DNA of 64,000 bases from CAWKDG01 sp963848355. GTDB lineage: Bacteria; Actinomycetota; Acidimicrobiia; Acidimicrobiales; UBA8190. The first letter of the stretch is position 1. Every line of letters starts with the position of its first letter. The stretch covers positions 372,001-436,000 of the forward strand of contig CAWKDG010000001.1 in the NCBI GenBank assembly GCA_963848355.1, given 5' to 3'. This document shows positions 44,282 through 53,659 of this stretch, piece after piece. The notes under the pieces were generated by a model. The model searched no databases. It was not told where the DNA came from and saw only the letters and a list, made by a program, of their open reading frames with translations. The position numbers were made by a program, and so were the translations under genes.

Positions 44282-45823
44282 TCAGCGCAACGCCAGCTGG
44301 CCGGGAACGAGAGGCGCGGGCAACGCCGTGTCGCCCATCAGCGCCCGATCGACCCCGGCCGCACACGACCGTCCCTCGGCGATGGCCCACACGATCAGGC
44401 TCTGGCCGCGGGTCATGTCCCCGCAGACGAAGACCCGGTCGTGGCTCGTGGCCCAGTTCCCGTCACAGGCCACGTTGCCGCGGGCATCGAGCTCGAGCTC
44501 GAGCTCGGCCACCACCCCGCGCCGCTCCGTGCCCAGAAAGCCCATGGCCAGGAGCACCAGTTCGCAGGGCAGCTCGAACTCCGTCCCCGCGACGGGCTCC
44601 ATCACGGGCCGGCCGTCGACGACCGACATCTCGACCTCGTGGCCGCGCAGCGCGCCGACGGCACCCGTGCCGTCGTCGACGAACTCCGTCGTCGTCACCG
44701 CGTAGACACGCTCACCTCCTTCCTCGTGAGCCGACGAGGTGCGGTAGACGAGAGGCCATGTCGGCCACGGATTGTCGCCGGGGCGGGCGTCGGGGGGCCG
44801 GGGCAGGATCTCGAACTGGTGCACCGAGGCGGCCCCCTGCCGATGGGTCGTCCCCAGGCAGTCGGCGCCGGTGTCGCCGCCGCCGATGATCACGACGTGC
44901 TTGCCCTGCGCCGTGATCGACGGCTCGGCCAACGCTCCCTCGCGCACCAGGTTCGACGGCTTCAGGTACTCCATGGCTCCGTGCACCCCCCGCAGCTCCC
45001 GCCCGGGGACGGGCAGGTCACGCGGCAGCGTGGCCCCGCCGGCCAGGACGACGGCGTCGAACCGGTCGAGCAACTCCGTGGCCGCCACCACGGCGACGTC
45101 GGGGGCGTTCGCCGTCCCCGGCCCTCGCCGCTCCCCCGGTTCGAGCTCGGCGACCGGCGTGTCCGGTGCCGTCCCCACGGCCGTGGCGCAGCGGAACGTG
45201 ACCCCTTCGGCCTCGAGCTGGGCCAGACGGCGGTCGAGGACGGCTTTCTCCATCTTGAACTCGGGGATGCCGTAGCGCAGAAGACCACCGGGCCGCTCGG
45301 CGCGTTCGAACACGACGACGTCGTGCCCGGCGCGCGCCAGCTGCTGGGCGCAGGCCAGTCCCGACGGACCGGATCCGACGACGGCCACCGACCGCCCGGT
45401 GCGGACCTCCGCTACCTGGGGCACCACCCACTGCTCGGCGAAGGCCCGCTCGGCGATCTCGTACTCGACGCGTTCGATGGTGACCGGTTCGGCGTTGATC
45501 CCGAGAACGCAGGCCCCCTCGCACGGCGCCGGGCACAGGCGGCCCGTGAATTCGGGGAAGTTGTTGGTGGCATGGAGGCGCTCGGCCGCCTCTTCCCACT
45601 GCCCCCGCCAGACCAGGTCGTTCCACTCGGGGATGAGATTGCCCAGAGGACACCCTTCGTGGCAGAAGGGAATACCGCAGTCCATGCACCGGGCCCCCTG
45701 CTGGCGGGCCGACTCCTCGGGGAACGGCTCGTAGACCTCGCGCCAGTCCCGGATGCGGACGGGGATGGGGCGGCGCCCGGGAAGACGACGGGGGAACTCG
45801 ACGAAGCCTGTGGGCTTTCCCAT
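44282..45823 (-). CDS. gltD: Glutamate synthase (NADPH) small subunit
   Basis: 513 residues. It oxidises NADPH and passes electrons through FAD and Fe-S centres to GltB. The N-terminal Cys clusters (MDCGIPFCHEGCPLGN and LCPAPCEGAC) ligate Fe-S. The FAD-binding GSGPSGLACAQQLARAGH, NADPH-binding IGGGDTGADCLGT and the C-terminal FVCGDMTRGQSLIVWAI are intact. The start lies 4 nt after the gltB stop, so the two form an operon. Confidence 0.95.
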   Translation of the reverse strand: MGKPTGFVEFPRRLPGRRPIPVRIRDWREVYEPFPEESARQQGARCMDCGIPFCHEGCPLGNLIPEWNDLVWRGQWEEAAERLHATNNFPEFTGRLCPAPCEGACVLGINAEPVTIERVEYEIAERAFAEQWVVPQVAEVRTGRSVAVVGSGPSGLACAQQLARAGHDVVVFERAERPGGLLRYGIPEFKMEKAVLDRRLAQLEAEGVTFRCATAVGTAPDTPVAELEPGERRGPGTANAPDVAVVAATELLDRFDAVVLAGGATLPRDLPVPGRELRGVHGAMEYLKPSNLVREGALAEPSITAQGKHVVIIGGGDTGADCLGTTHRQGAASVHQFEILPRPPDARPGDNPWPTWPLVYRTSSAHEEGGERVYAVTTTEFVDDGTGAVGALRGHEVEMSVVDGRPVMEPVAGTEFELPCELVLLAMGFLGTERRGVVAELELELDARGNVACDGNWATSHDRVFVCGDMTRGQSLIVWAIAEGRSCAAGVDRALMGDTALPAPLVPGQLALR

Positions 45824-45827
45824 CAGA

Positions 45828-48800
45828 TCAGGCGCGCGCCGCGGCCATGACGGCGTCGTCGACGGACCGGCCCTCTTCGACAGCCAGCCGCGTGGCTTCG
45901 AGCACCCGGCGGTAGTCGCGGGGCATGACCTTCACGAACTGCGCCACCGCGCTCCCCCACGCCGCCAGCAGGCGCTCGGCCACGGCCGATCCGGTTTCGG
46001 CCAGGTGGCGGTCGACGATGTCGACGAGCCACTGGCGGTCCTCGGCATCGAGGGACTCGAGCTCCACCTTCTCGGGATTGACCCGGCCGGCCAGGGTGCC
46101 GTCGGGATCGTGGACGTAGGCGATGCCCCCCGACATCCCGGCCCCGAAATTTCGCCCCGTGGTGCCGAGGACGACGACCCGCCCGCCCGTCATGTATTCG
46201 CAGCCGTGGTCGCCGACACCCTCGACCACGGCCACGGCGCCCGAGTTGCGGACACAGAAGCGCTCCCCCACCTGGCCGCGGATGAAAGCCTCGCCGGCGG
46301 TGGCGCCGTAGAGGATGACGTTGCCGGCGATGATCTGATCCTCGGCGGCGAAGGAGGAGACCTCCGGCGGCCGCACGACCACGCGGCCCCCGGACAGGCC
46401 CTTGGCCAGATAGTCGTTGGCGTCGCCGATCAGCCGCAGCGTCACGCCACGGGGGACGAAGGCGCCGAAGCTCTGGCCCGCCGATCCCCGGAAGGTCAGC
46501 ACGATGCTGTCGTCGGGGAGGCCGGCCGCTCCGTGGCGCCTGGTGATCTCGTAGCCGAGAAGGGTGCCCACGGTGCGGTCGACATTGGAGATGGCCATCT
46601 CGATCTCGAGCGGGTGCCCGTCGGCGGTGCCGCCCGCCTCGATCACGGGCCGGCAGGCGTCGAGGAAGCGATGGTCGAGGGCGGCCTCGAGACCGTGGTC
46701 CTGGATGCACGAGCAGTACCGGTCGGTGGGCGGTCCCATTTCGGGGGCGGCCAGGACGGGACTCAGATCGAGGCCCTGGGCCTTGTAATGCTCGACGGCC
46801 GTGGCGGTGTCGAGCAGATCGACGCGCCCGACGGCCTCCTCGATGGACCGGAGACCGAGGGCGGCGAGGTACTCGCGCACCTCCTCGGCGATGAACTCGA
46901 AGAAGTTCTCCACGAACTCCGGGGTGCCCGAGAAGCGCTTGCGCAGCTCGGGATTCTGGGTGGCGATCCCCACCGGGCAGGTGTCGAGATGGCAGACGCG
47001 CATCATGATGCAGCCCGAGACGACCAGGGGGGCGGTGGCGAACCCGAACTCCTCCGCACCGAGCAGGGCGCCGATCACGACGTCGCGTCCCGTCTTCAGC
47101 TGTCCGTCGACCTGGACGACGATCCGGTCGCGCAGTCCGTTGGAGACGAGGGTCTGCTGCGTCTCGGCCAGGCCGAGCTCCCAGGGGATCCCGGCGTGCT
47201 TGAGCGAGGTGAGAGGGCTGGCCCCCGTTCCCCCGTCGTGGCCCGAGATGAGCACGACGTCGGACTTGGCCTTGGCCACGCCGGCGGCGACAGTGCCCAC
47301 GCCCACCTCGGCCACCAGCTTCACGTGGATCCGGGCCGACGGGTTGGCCGACTTCAGGTCGTGGATGAGCTGGGCGATGTCCTCGATGGAGTAGATGTCG
47401 TGGTGCGGGGGCGGCGAGATGAGCTCGACACCGGGGGTCGAGAGGCGGGTGCGGGCGATCCACGGGTGCACCTTGAACCCCGGCAACTGGCCGCCTTCTC
47501 CGGGCTTGGCCCCCTGGGCGATCTTGATCTGGAGGTCGTCGGCGTTCACCAGGTACTCGCTCGTCACGCCGAAGCGGGCCGAGGCCACCTGCTTGACGGC
47601 GCTGCGGCGGAGGTCGCCGTTGGTGTCGGGGGTGTAGCGGTCGGCGTCCTCCCCACCCTCGCCCGTGTTCGACTTCCCGCCCAGGCGGTTCATGGCGATG
47701 GCCAGGTTCTCGTGGGCTTCGGCCGAGATCGATCCGTAGGACATCGCCCCCGTGGCGAACCTCTTCACGATGTCGGAGACCGACTCGACCTCCTCGACGG
47801 GCACCGGCGGCAGGGCCCCGGTGCGCAACCGGAGCAGGCCCCGCAAGGTGGCCAGGTGCTCGGACTGGTCGTCGACGAGGCTCGTGTACTGCTTGAAGAT
47901 GTCGTAGCGCTTGGTGCGCGTGGCGTGCTGGAGCTTGAAGACCGTCTTCGGGTTGAAGAGATGGATCTCGCCCTCCCGCCGCCACTGGTACTCCCCGCCC
48001 GGCTCGCGCTCGCGATGGGCCCGCGACGTCGGGTGCGGGAGATGGGCCATGTGGTGGCGCTCGGCCACCTCGCGGGCGAGGACGTCGAGGCCGACACCGC
48101 CGATGCGACTGACGGTGCCGGTGAAGTACTCGTCGACGAGATCGTGGGCCAGCCCCACGGCCTCGAAGATCTGCGCCCCCGTGTACGAGGCCACGGTCGA
48201 GACGCCCATCTTGGACATGACCTTGATGACGCCCTTGCAGGCCGCCTTGATGTAGTTGGCCCGGGCGTGGCGCGCCGTCACCCCTTCGAGGACACCGGTG
48301 GCGATCATGTCGTCGATGGTCTCGAAGGCCAGATAGGGATTCACGGCCGACGCCCCGAAGCCGATGAGCAGCGCCATGTGGTGCACCTCGCGGGCGTCGC
48401 CCGCCTCGACCACGAGGCCGACGCGCGTGCGGGTCTTGGTACGGACGAGGTGCTCGTGGACGGCCGCCGTGAGCAGCAGCGACGGGATGGGGGCCATCGT
48501 GGCGTTGGAGTTGCGGTCGGACAGGATGACGATGTTCGACCCGAGCGAGATGGCGATGCTGACGCGGCGCCGGACCTCCTCGATGGCGGCGTCGAGTGCG
48601 GGCCCACCCCCGGTGGGGTCGAAGAGCCCGTCGATGGCGAACGCCTTGAAGCCCGGCGTCTCGCCGTGCTCGTTGACGTAGAGCAGCTTGGCCAGGTCGT
48701 CGTTGTCGATCACCGGGTACGGGAGGATGATCTGGCGGCACGACGCCGCCGTGGGCGCCAGGAGATTGCCCTCGGGGCCGAGGCGGGAGCGGGCCGAGGT

Positions 48801-50393
48801 GACGAGCTCCTCACGGATGGCGTCGAGGGGTGGGTTCGTCACCTGGGCGAAGAGCTGGGTGAAGTAGTCGTAGAGCAGGCGGGGGCGGTCCGACAGCGAG
48901 GCCAGGGCGGCGTCGTTGCCCATCGACCCGGTCGGTTCGATCCCGGCCCGGGCCATGGGGGCCACGATGAGGCGCAGCTCCTCGTTGGTGTAGCCGAAGA
49001 GGCGCTGATGGGTCACCACCGACGCGTGCTGGGGTGTGAGCATGAGGCGCAGGGGCAGGTCGTCGAGGTCCACCTGGCCCTCGGCCAGCCACTGCCCGTA
49101 GGGGTGCTCGGCGGCCAGGGTGGCCTTGATCTCGGCGTCGTCGACGATCCGGCCCTGCGCCGTGTCGACCAGGAACATCCGCCCCGGTTGCAGGCGGCCC
49201 TTGCGCACGACCGTGGCCGGGTCGATGTCGAGGACGCCGACCTCCGAGGCCAGGACGACGAGGCCGTCGTCGGTCACCCAGTACCGCGCCGGGCGCAGCC
49301 CGTTGCGGTCGAGGACGCCCCCGGCCACCGTGCCGTCGGTGAAGACGACGGCGGCGGGCCCGTCCCACGGTTCCATGAGCGACGCGTGGAAGCGGTAGAA
49401 GTCGCGCCGGGCCGCGTCCATCTGCGTGTGGTTCTCCCAGGCCTCGGGGATCATCATGAGCACGGCGTGGGGCAGGCTGCGCCCGCCCAGGTGGAGCAGC
49501 TCGAGCACCTCGTCGAAGGTGGCCGAGTCGCTTCCCTCGGGATCGCAGACGGGGAAGAGACGCTCGAGGTCGCCGGGAAGCAGGTCGCTTTCGAGCAACG
49601 CCTCGCGCGCCCGCATCCAGTTCCGGTTCCCCCGCAGGGTGTTGATCTCACCGTTGTGGGCCAGGTAGCGGTAGGGATGGGCCAGGGGCCACGACGGGAA
49701 GGTGTTGGTCGAGAAGCGGGAGTGGACGAGGGCCAACCCGCTGTCGAACCGTTCGTCGGACAGGTCGGGAAAGAAGGGGTCGAGCTGGAGGGGGGTGAGC
49801 ATGCCCTTGTAGACGATCGTGCGCGCCGAGAGGGACACGATGTGGACACCGTGGATCTCGTGCTCCACGCGCTTGCGCAGGCAGAAGGTGAGGCGGTCGA
49901 GACCGAGGGCGTCGATCGGGCCCGGGACACCGACGCTCGGGGCCACCACCACCTGGCGCAGTCGCGGCATGGCCTGGCGGGCCGACTTCCCCAGAGGTCC
50001 CGGCTCGACGGGGACGTCGCGCCAGGCCAGGACGCGCAGGTTCTCCTCGGCCGCCAGCTGGGCCAGGCGGTGCTCGGCCTTGGCGGCATCGTCGGCGTCG
50101 GGGGGGAGGAAGACCATGCCGGCGGCGTAGCCTCCGGCCTCGGGGAGCTCCACGTCGAGGACGCCGGAAAGGAAGCGGTGCGGGATCTGGACGAGGATCC
50201 CGGCCCCGTCACCGGTGGCGGCCTCGGCGCCGGTGGCGCCGCGGTGGGCCAGGTGTTCGAGGGCGGTGACGGCCTGGCGCACGAGGGCATGGCTGCGCCG
50301 CCCGTGGAGATCGGCCACCAGGGCGATACCGCAGGCGTCGTGCTCGAACGCGGGGTCGTACAAACCCGTGGTGGGTGTCTGCGAGGTCGTCAA
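45828..50393 (-). CDS. gltB: Glutamate synthase large subunit
   Basis: 1521 residues, full length. It makes two glutamates from glutamine and 2-oxoglutarate. The N-terminal class-II glutaminase begins at the Cys in HDACGIA (about residue 20) after a short propeptide that must be cleaved. The FMN/2-oxoglutarate domain holds LISGHDGGTGASPL and the 3Fe-4S ligands CIMMRVCHLDTC. The C-terminal GXGXG structural domain follows. The start is a TTG with GGAG about 8 nt upstream. It diverges from the thiamine operon. Confidence 0.95.
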   Translation of the reverse strand: MTTSQTPTTGLYDPAFEHDACGIALVADLHGRRSHALVRQAVTALEHLAHRGATGAEAATGDGAGILVQIPHRFLSGVLDVELPEAGGYAAGMVFLPPDADDAAKAEHRLAQLAAEENLRVLAWRDVPVEPGPLGKSARQAMPRLRQVVVAPSVGVPGPIDALGLDRLTFCLRKRVEHEIHGVHIVSLSARTIVYKGMLTPLQLDPFFPDLSDERFDSGLALVHSRFSTNTFPSWPLAHPYRYLAHNGEINTLRGNRNWMRAREALLESDLLPGDLERLFPVCDPEGSDSATFDEVLELLHLGGRSLPHAVLMMIPEAWENHTQMDAARRDFYRFHASLMEPWDGPAAVVFTDGTVAGGVLDRNGLRPARYWVTDDGLVVLASEVGVLDIDPATVVRKGRLQPGRMFLVDTAQGRIVDDAEIKATLAAEHPYGQWLAEGQVDLDDLPLRLMLTPQHASVVTHQRLFGYTNEELRLIVAPMARAGIEPTGSMGNDAALASLSDRPRLLYDYFTQLFAQVTNPPLDAIREELVTSARSRLGPEGNLLAPTAASCRQIILPYPVIDNDDLAKLLYVNEHGETPGFKAFAIDGLFDPTGGGPALDAAIEEVRRRVSIAISLGSNIVILSDRNSNATMAPIPSLLLTAAVHEHLVRTKTRTRVGLVVEAGDAREVHHMALLIGFGASAVNPYLAFETIDDMIATGVLEGVTARHARANYIKAACKGVIKVMSKMGVSTVASYTGAQIFEAVGLAHDLVDEYFTGTVSRIGGVGLDVLAREVAERHHMAHLPHPTSRAHREREPGGEYQWRREGEIHLFNPKTVFKLQHATRTKRYDIFKQYTSLVDDQSEHLATLRGLLRLRTGALPPVPVEEVESVSDIVKRFATGAMSYGSISAEAHENLAIAMNRLGGKSNTGEGGEDADRYTPDTNGDLRRSAVKQVASARFGVTSEYLVNADDLQIKIAQGAKPGEGGQLPGFKVHPWIARTRLSTPGVELISPPPHHDIYSIEDIAQLIHDLKSANPSARIHVKLVAEVGVGTVAAGVAKAKSDVVLISGHDGGTGASPLTSLKHAGIPWELGLAETQQTLVSNGLRDRIVVQVDGQLKTGRDVVIGALLGAEEFGFATAPLVVSGCIMMRVCHLDTCPVGIATQNPELRKRFSGTPEFVENFFEFIAEEVREYLAALGLRSIEEAVGRVDLLDTATAVEHYKAQGLDLSPVLAAPEMGPPTDRYCSCIQDHGLEAALDHRFLDACRPVIEAGGTADGHPLEIEMAISNVDRTVGTLLGYEITRRHGAAGLPDDSIVLTFRGSAGQSFGAFVPRGVTLRLIGDANDYLAKGLSGGRVVVRPPEVSSFAAEDQIIAGNVILYGATAGEAFIRGQVGERFCVRNSGAVAVVEGVGDHGCEYMTGGRVVVLGTTGRNFGAGMSGGIAYVHDPDGTLAGRVNPEKVELESLDAEDRQWLVDIVDRHLAETGSAVAERLLAAWGSAVAQFVKVMPRDYRRVLEATRLAVEEGRSVDDAVMAAARA

Positions 50394-50480
50394 CGGCGTT
50401 TCTCCGTGGTCCGTGCGCGGAGGTGGGCGGGATGCTTCGTGCTGCCGCCCGGGACGACACTGGCCCTGCTGCAGTCCTCA

Positions 50481-50486
50481 TAGGAT
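50481..50486 (+). promoter_or_regulatory. Possible -10 element of thi operon
   Basis: TAGGAT is the best hexamer in the gltB-thiO gap. The predicted transcript would start near 50493. I see none of the conserved bases of a TPP riboswitch (CUGAGA or ACCUGAUCUGG) between it and thiO. Confidence 0.4.
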
Positions 50487-50536
50487 ACATGCGTGACTGG
50501 GCGACCACGGACACGGGGCCGGCGACGGTCGAGGTC

Positions 50537-51724
50537 ATGACGCCGGGCGGCGCCGGCCGCCCGGGGGCCCCGGCACAGGGTTATGACGCCGTCGTCGTCG
50601 GAGGCGGGACCATCGGCCTGACGTGCGCATGGCGGATGGCCGGGCGGGGGCTGCACGTGGCCGTGGTCGACCCCGAACCGGGCCGGGGGGCGTCGTGGGT
50701 GGCCGCCGGGATGCTCGCCCCCGTGACCGAGGTGCACTACACCGAGGAGCGGCTGATCGCGCTCACCATGGCGTCGGCCCGACGGTGGCCGTCGTTCGCC
50801 GTCGAGCTCGAGGCCGACGCCGGCTCGGCCATCGCCTACCGCACCTGCGGGACGTTGGTGGTGGACGGCGACGACGACGACCGGGCCTGGTCCGACGAGC
50901 TCTTCCGCTTCCAGCGCTCGCTCGGACTGGACGTCGAACGCCTGAACGGGCGGCGGGTGCGTCAGCTCGAGCCCAACATCGCCCCCGGTGTGCGGTCGGG
51001 ACTGCTGGCCAACGGCGATCACCAGGTGCAGACGCGCCGCCTGGTGACGGCCCTGCTCGCCGCCGGCACCGCCCGCGGGGTGCAGTGGCACCGTTTCCCG
51101 GCCACGGCCATCGACGTGGCCGGCGGGACGGTGCGCGGCGTCGAGGTGAACGGCGAGAGCCTGCGCACCCCGGTGGTCGTGCTGGCCGCCGGATGCTGGT
51201 CGGGATCGATCGCCGGCGTCCCCCCGGGCGTGGTTCCGCCCGTGCGCCCGGTGAAGGGGCAGATCCTGCGGCTGGCCGGTGAGGCCCGGCGCATCCTATT
51301 GCAGCGGTCGGTGCGGGGCCTCGTCCAGGGATCGTCGGTCTACCTGGTGCCGCGCGCCGACGGCACCGTCGTCATCGGGGCGACGGTCGAGGAGCGCGGC
51401 TTCGACACCACCGTCACCGCCGGCGCCGTCTACGAGCTGCTGCGCGACGCCCGGCGGGTGGTGCCCGGGGTGGCCGAACTCGAACTGGTCGAGGCCCGGG
51501 CCGGTCTCCGCCCGGGATCGCCCGACAACGCCCCCGTCGTGGGCACCACGACGGTCACCGGTCTCGTCCTGGCCACCGGTCACTACCGCAACGGGATCCT
51601 CCTCTCCCCCCTCACGGCCGACGCCGTCGCCGCCGTGGTCGCCGGCGAAGAGGTCCCGCCCGAGATGGCACCGTTCACCCCGGCACGCTTCGCCCCCAAG
51701 CGGTCGGCGACGGCGACCCTGTGA
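50537..51724 (+). CDS. thiO: Glycine oxidase for thiamine synthesis
   Basis: 395 residues from the ATG at 50537; an in-frame ATG at 50489 is possible but lies only 2 nt beyond the -10. It oxidises glycine to iminoglycine for the thiazole ring. The FAD motif VVVGGGTIGLTCAWRMA, ASWVAAGMLAP, PVRPVKGQILRL and the C-terminal GHYRNGILLSPLTA are typical of ThiO. The C-terminus runs into a 14-bp tandem repeat whose unit provides the stop codon. thiS, thiG and thiD follow. Confidence 0.9.
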   Translation: MTPGGAGRPGAPAQGYDAVVVGGGTIGLTCAWRMAGRGLHVAVVDPEPGRGASWVAAGMLAPVTEVHYTEERLIALTMASARRWPSFAVELEADAGSAIAYRTCGTLVVDGDDDDRAWSDELFRFQRSLGLDVERLNGRRVRQLEPNIAPGVRSGLLANGDHQVQTRRLVTALLAAGTARGVQWHRFPATAIDVAGGTVRGVEVNGESLRTPVVVLAAGCWSGSIAGVPPGVVPPVRPVKGQILRLAGEARRILLQRSVRGLVQGSSVYLVPRADGTVVIGATVEERGFDTTVTAGAVYELLRDARRVVPGVAELELVEARAGLRPGSPDNAPVVGTTTVTGLVLATGHYRNGILLSPLTADAVAAVVAGEEVPPEMAPFTPARFAPKRSATATL

Positions 51725-51762
51725 CGGCGACACTGTGACGGCGACACTGTGATGACGACACT
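51707..51762. repeat. Four tandem 14-bp units at the thiO-thiS junction
   Basis: Units GCGACGGCGACCCT, GTGACGGCGACACT (twice) and GTGATGACGACACT. Three units begin GTGA, the classical stop/start overlap. The thiO stop (51722-51724) is in the second unit and the thiS start (51749) is the first codon of the fourth. Duplication of an original GTGA overlap explains the present 24-nt gap. Confidence 0.8.
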
Positions 51763-51961
51763 GGCCATCGAGGTGAACGGCCGTGGCTGCACGGTGGCGG
51801 CGGGAACGACCGTGGCCACCGTGGTGGACGAGTGGTGCGACTCGCCCGACGGCATCGCCGTGGCCTGCAACGGCGAGGTCGTTCCCCGCAGCGCCTGGCC
51901 CTCGACGGGCCTGAGCGAGGCCGACAAGGTGGAGATCGTGACGGCGGCGGCCGGTGGCTGA
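51749..51961 (+). CDS. thiS: Sulfur carrier protein ThiS
   Basis: 70 residues, ubiquitin-like fold. The C-terminal Gly-Gly (AAAGG) is the site of thiocarboxylate formation; sulfur is handed to ThiG. VACNGEVVPRSAWPSTGLSEADKVEIV is the standard core. GTG 51749 or ATG 51752 start, both within a tandem repeat unit. Its end overlaps the thiG start by 8 bp. Confidence 0.92.
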   Translation: MMTTLAIEVNGRGCTVAAGTTVATVVDEWCDSPDGIAVACNGEVVPRSAWPSTGLSEADKVEIVTAAAGG

Positions 51962-52745
51962 CCCCGCCGCCGACCTGACCATCGACGGGCGGACACTGGG
52001 GTCGCGCCTGGTCCTCGGTACCGGGGGCATCCCCAGCCTCGACGTCCTCGACGCCGTGCTCGAGGCCTCGGCCACGGCGCTGGCCACGGTGGCGGTGCGA
52101 CGCGTCGACCCGTCGGCGCCGGGGGGGATCCTGGACGTCCTGCGCCGGCGGGAGGTGGCCGTACTGCCGAACACGGCCGGCTGCTACACGGCGGCCGAGG
52201 CCGTGCTCACGGCCAAGCTGGCACGCGAGGCCTTCGGGACCGAGTGGATCAAGCTCGAGGTGATCGGCGACGAGGACACGCTCCTGCCCGACGCCGTCGA
52301 GCTCCTCGGTGCGGCCGAGCAACTGGTCGACGAGGGATTCGTCGTCCTCGCCTACACCAACGACGATCCCGTGCTCGCCCGCCGGCTGGAACAGATCGGC
52401 TGCGCCGCGGTGATGCCCCTCGGTGCCCCCATCGGCAGCGGCCTCGGGATACGCAACCCCCACAACATCGCTCTCATCGCCGGGTCCTGTGCCGTGCCTG
52501 TGATCCTCGACGCCGGGATCGGGACGGCATCGGATGCCGCGCTGGCCATGGAGCTGGGCTGCGACGGCGTGATGGTGGCCACCGCCATCACCCGGTGCCG
52601 ACAGCCGGTGCGGATGGCGGCGGCCATGCGCGGCGCTGTCGAGGCCGGGTACGGGGCCCGTCTCGCCGGACGGATCCCCCGGCGGTGGCGGGCCCAGGCA
52701 TCGAGCCCGGTGACGGAGATGATCTCGTTCGACACCGCGGACTGA
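51954..52745 (+). CDS. thiG: Thiazole synthase
   Basis: 263 residues, (beta/alpha)8 fold. It condenses 1-deoxyxylulose-5-phosphate, iminoglycine and ThiS thiocarboxylate into thiazole phosphate. The Schiff-base lysine is K100 in EWIKLEVIGD. GTGGIPSLDVL, MPLGAPIGSG(L)GI and ILDAGIGTASDAA are conserved. The GTG start overlaps thiS. Confidence 0.95.
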   Translation: MADPAADLTIDGRTLGSRLVLGTGGIPSLDVLDAVLEASATALATVAVRRVDPSAPGGILDVLRRREVAVLPNTAGCYTAAEAVLTAKLAREAFGTEWIKLEVIGDEDTLLPDAVELLGAAEQLVDEGFVVLAYTNDDPVLARRLEQIGCAAVMPLGAPIGSGLGIRNPHNIALIAGSCAVPVILDAGIGTASDAALAMELGCDGVMVATAITRCRQPVRMAAAMRGAVEAGYGARLAGRIPRRWRAQASSPVTEMISFDTAD

Positions 52746-52759
52746 AAGCCCGGCACCCC

Positions 52760-53659
52760 GTGAACCCACCGGTGGCGATGACGATCGCCGGCTCCGACTC
52801 CGGGGGCGGCGCCGGGATCCAGGCCGACCTGAAGACGTTCGCCGCGCTGGGCGTGTTCGGCACCAGCGCCCTCACCGCCGTGACGGCGCAGAACACCACG
52901 GCCGTCCTCGGTGTCCGGGCCCTCGAGCCGGCCTTCGTCGATCTGCAGATCGAGGCCGTGCTGAGCGACCTTCCCGTCGCCGCCACCAAGACGGGGATGC
53001 TGGCGTCGGCGGCCACCGTGGCCGTCGTGGCCCGCAGGGCCGCCGCCGGCGACCTGCCCCGTCTGGTCGTCGATCCCGTCATGGTGACCTCCACAGGGAC
53101 GCCCCTGCTCGACGACGACGGCGTCGCCGCCTATATCGAGCTCCTGCTCCCCCACGCCGCGGTGTGCACGCCGAACATGCGCGAGGCGGCGCTGTTGGCG
53201 TCGATGGCGGTGACCGACGTGACCGGGATGGAGGCGGCGGCGCGGCGTCTGGCCGAGTACGGGCCGGGCGTGGTGGTGGTGAAGGGAGGGCATCTCGGCG
53301 GTGACGTGGCACCGGACGTCGTGCTGGCCGACGGCGTCCTCACCGTGCTCGACGGACCCCGGGTGACAACGGCCAACGACCACGGCACCGGGTGCAGCCT
53401 GGCCGCCGCCACCGCCGCCCTCTTGGCGCGCGGGGCGGCGCCCGTGGCCGCCATCGCAGAAGCCAAGGCCTTCGTGGCCGCCGCCATCGCCGGGGCGGCG
53501 TCGTGGACACTCGGCGCCGGGCACGGTCCGCTCGACCATTTCGGCTGGGGCCCGACACCGGGGTGCCCATCGAGACCCGCCCGCGTGATCCGCCCGTGTG
53601 ATCCGCCCGTGAGAATGGCTGCAACGCTTTTGGGACCCGGCGCGTGTAAGACACTGTGA
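52760..53659 (+). CDS. thiD: Hydroxymethylpyrimidine/phosphomethylpyrimidine kinase
   Basis: 299 residues, ribokinase fold. It phosphorylates HMP and HMP-P for thiamine. GSDSGGGAGIQADLKTF is the substrate-binding start, DPVMVTSTG and the anion-hole NDHGTGCSLAAA with catalytic Asp are intact. The domain normally ends near GHGPLDHFG. A further ~35 residues follow, encoded partly by 13-bp tandem repeats, and the stop overlaps the sigma-factor start. GTG 52760 or ATG 52778 start. No thiC or thiE is present here. Confidence 0.93.
   Translation: MNPPVAMTIAGSDSGGGAGIQADLKTFAALGVFGTSALTAVTAQNTTAVLGVRALEPAFVDLQIEAVLSDLPVAATKTGMLASAATVAVVARRAAAGDLPRLVVDPVMVTSTGTPLLDDDGVAAYIELLLPHAAVCTPNMREAALLASMAVTDVTGMEAAARRLAEYGPGVVVVKGGHLGGDVAPDVVLADGVLTVLDGPRVTTANDHGTGCSLAAATAALLARGAAPVAAIAEAKAFVAAAIAGAASWTLGAGHGPLDHFGWGPTPGCPSRPARVIRPCDPPVRMAATLLGPGACKTL
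53577..53616. repeat. Three 13/14-bp tandem units in the thiD tail
   Basis: CCGCCCGCGTGAT, CCGCCCGTGTGAT and CCGCCCGTGAGAAT. Each contains GTGA, though thiD reads through them in a frame without stops. They extend the protein beyond the conserved C-terminus. Confidence 0.7.

Noticed and set aside
45753..50483. A 1576-codon open frame on the plus strand opposite gltBD
   Set aside because: It is antisense to two intact, highly conserved genes, and its composition (Gly/Val/His/Asp-rich, no domains) is the usual high-GC mirror artefact.
50394..50536. TPP riboswitch upstream of thiO
   Set aside because: None of the conserved TPP-binding bases or the expected three-way helix could be found.
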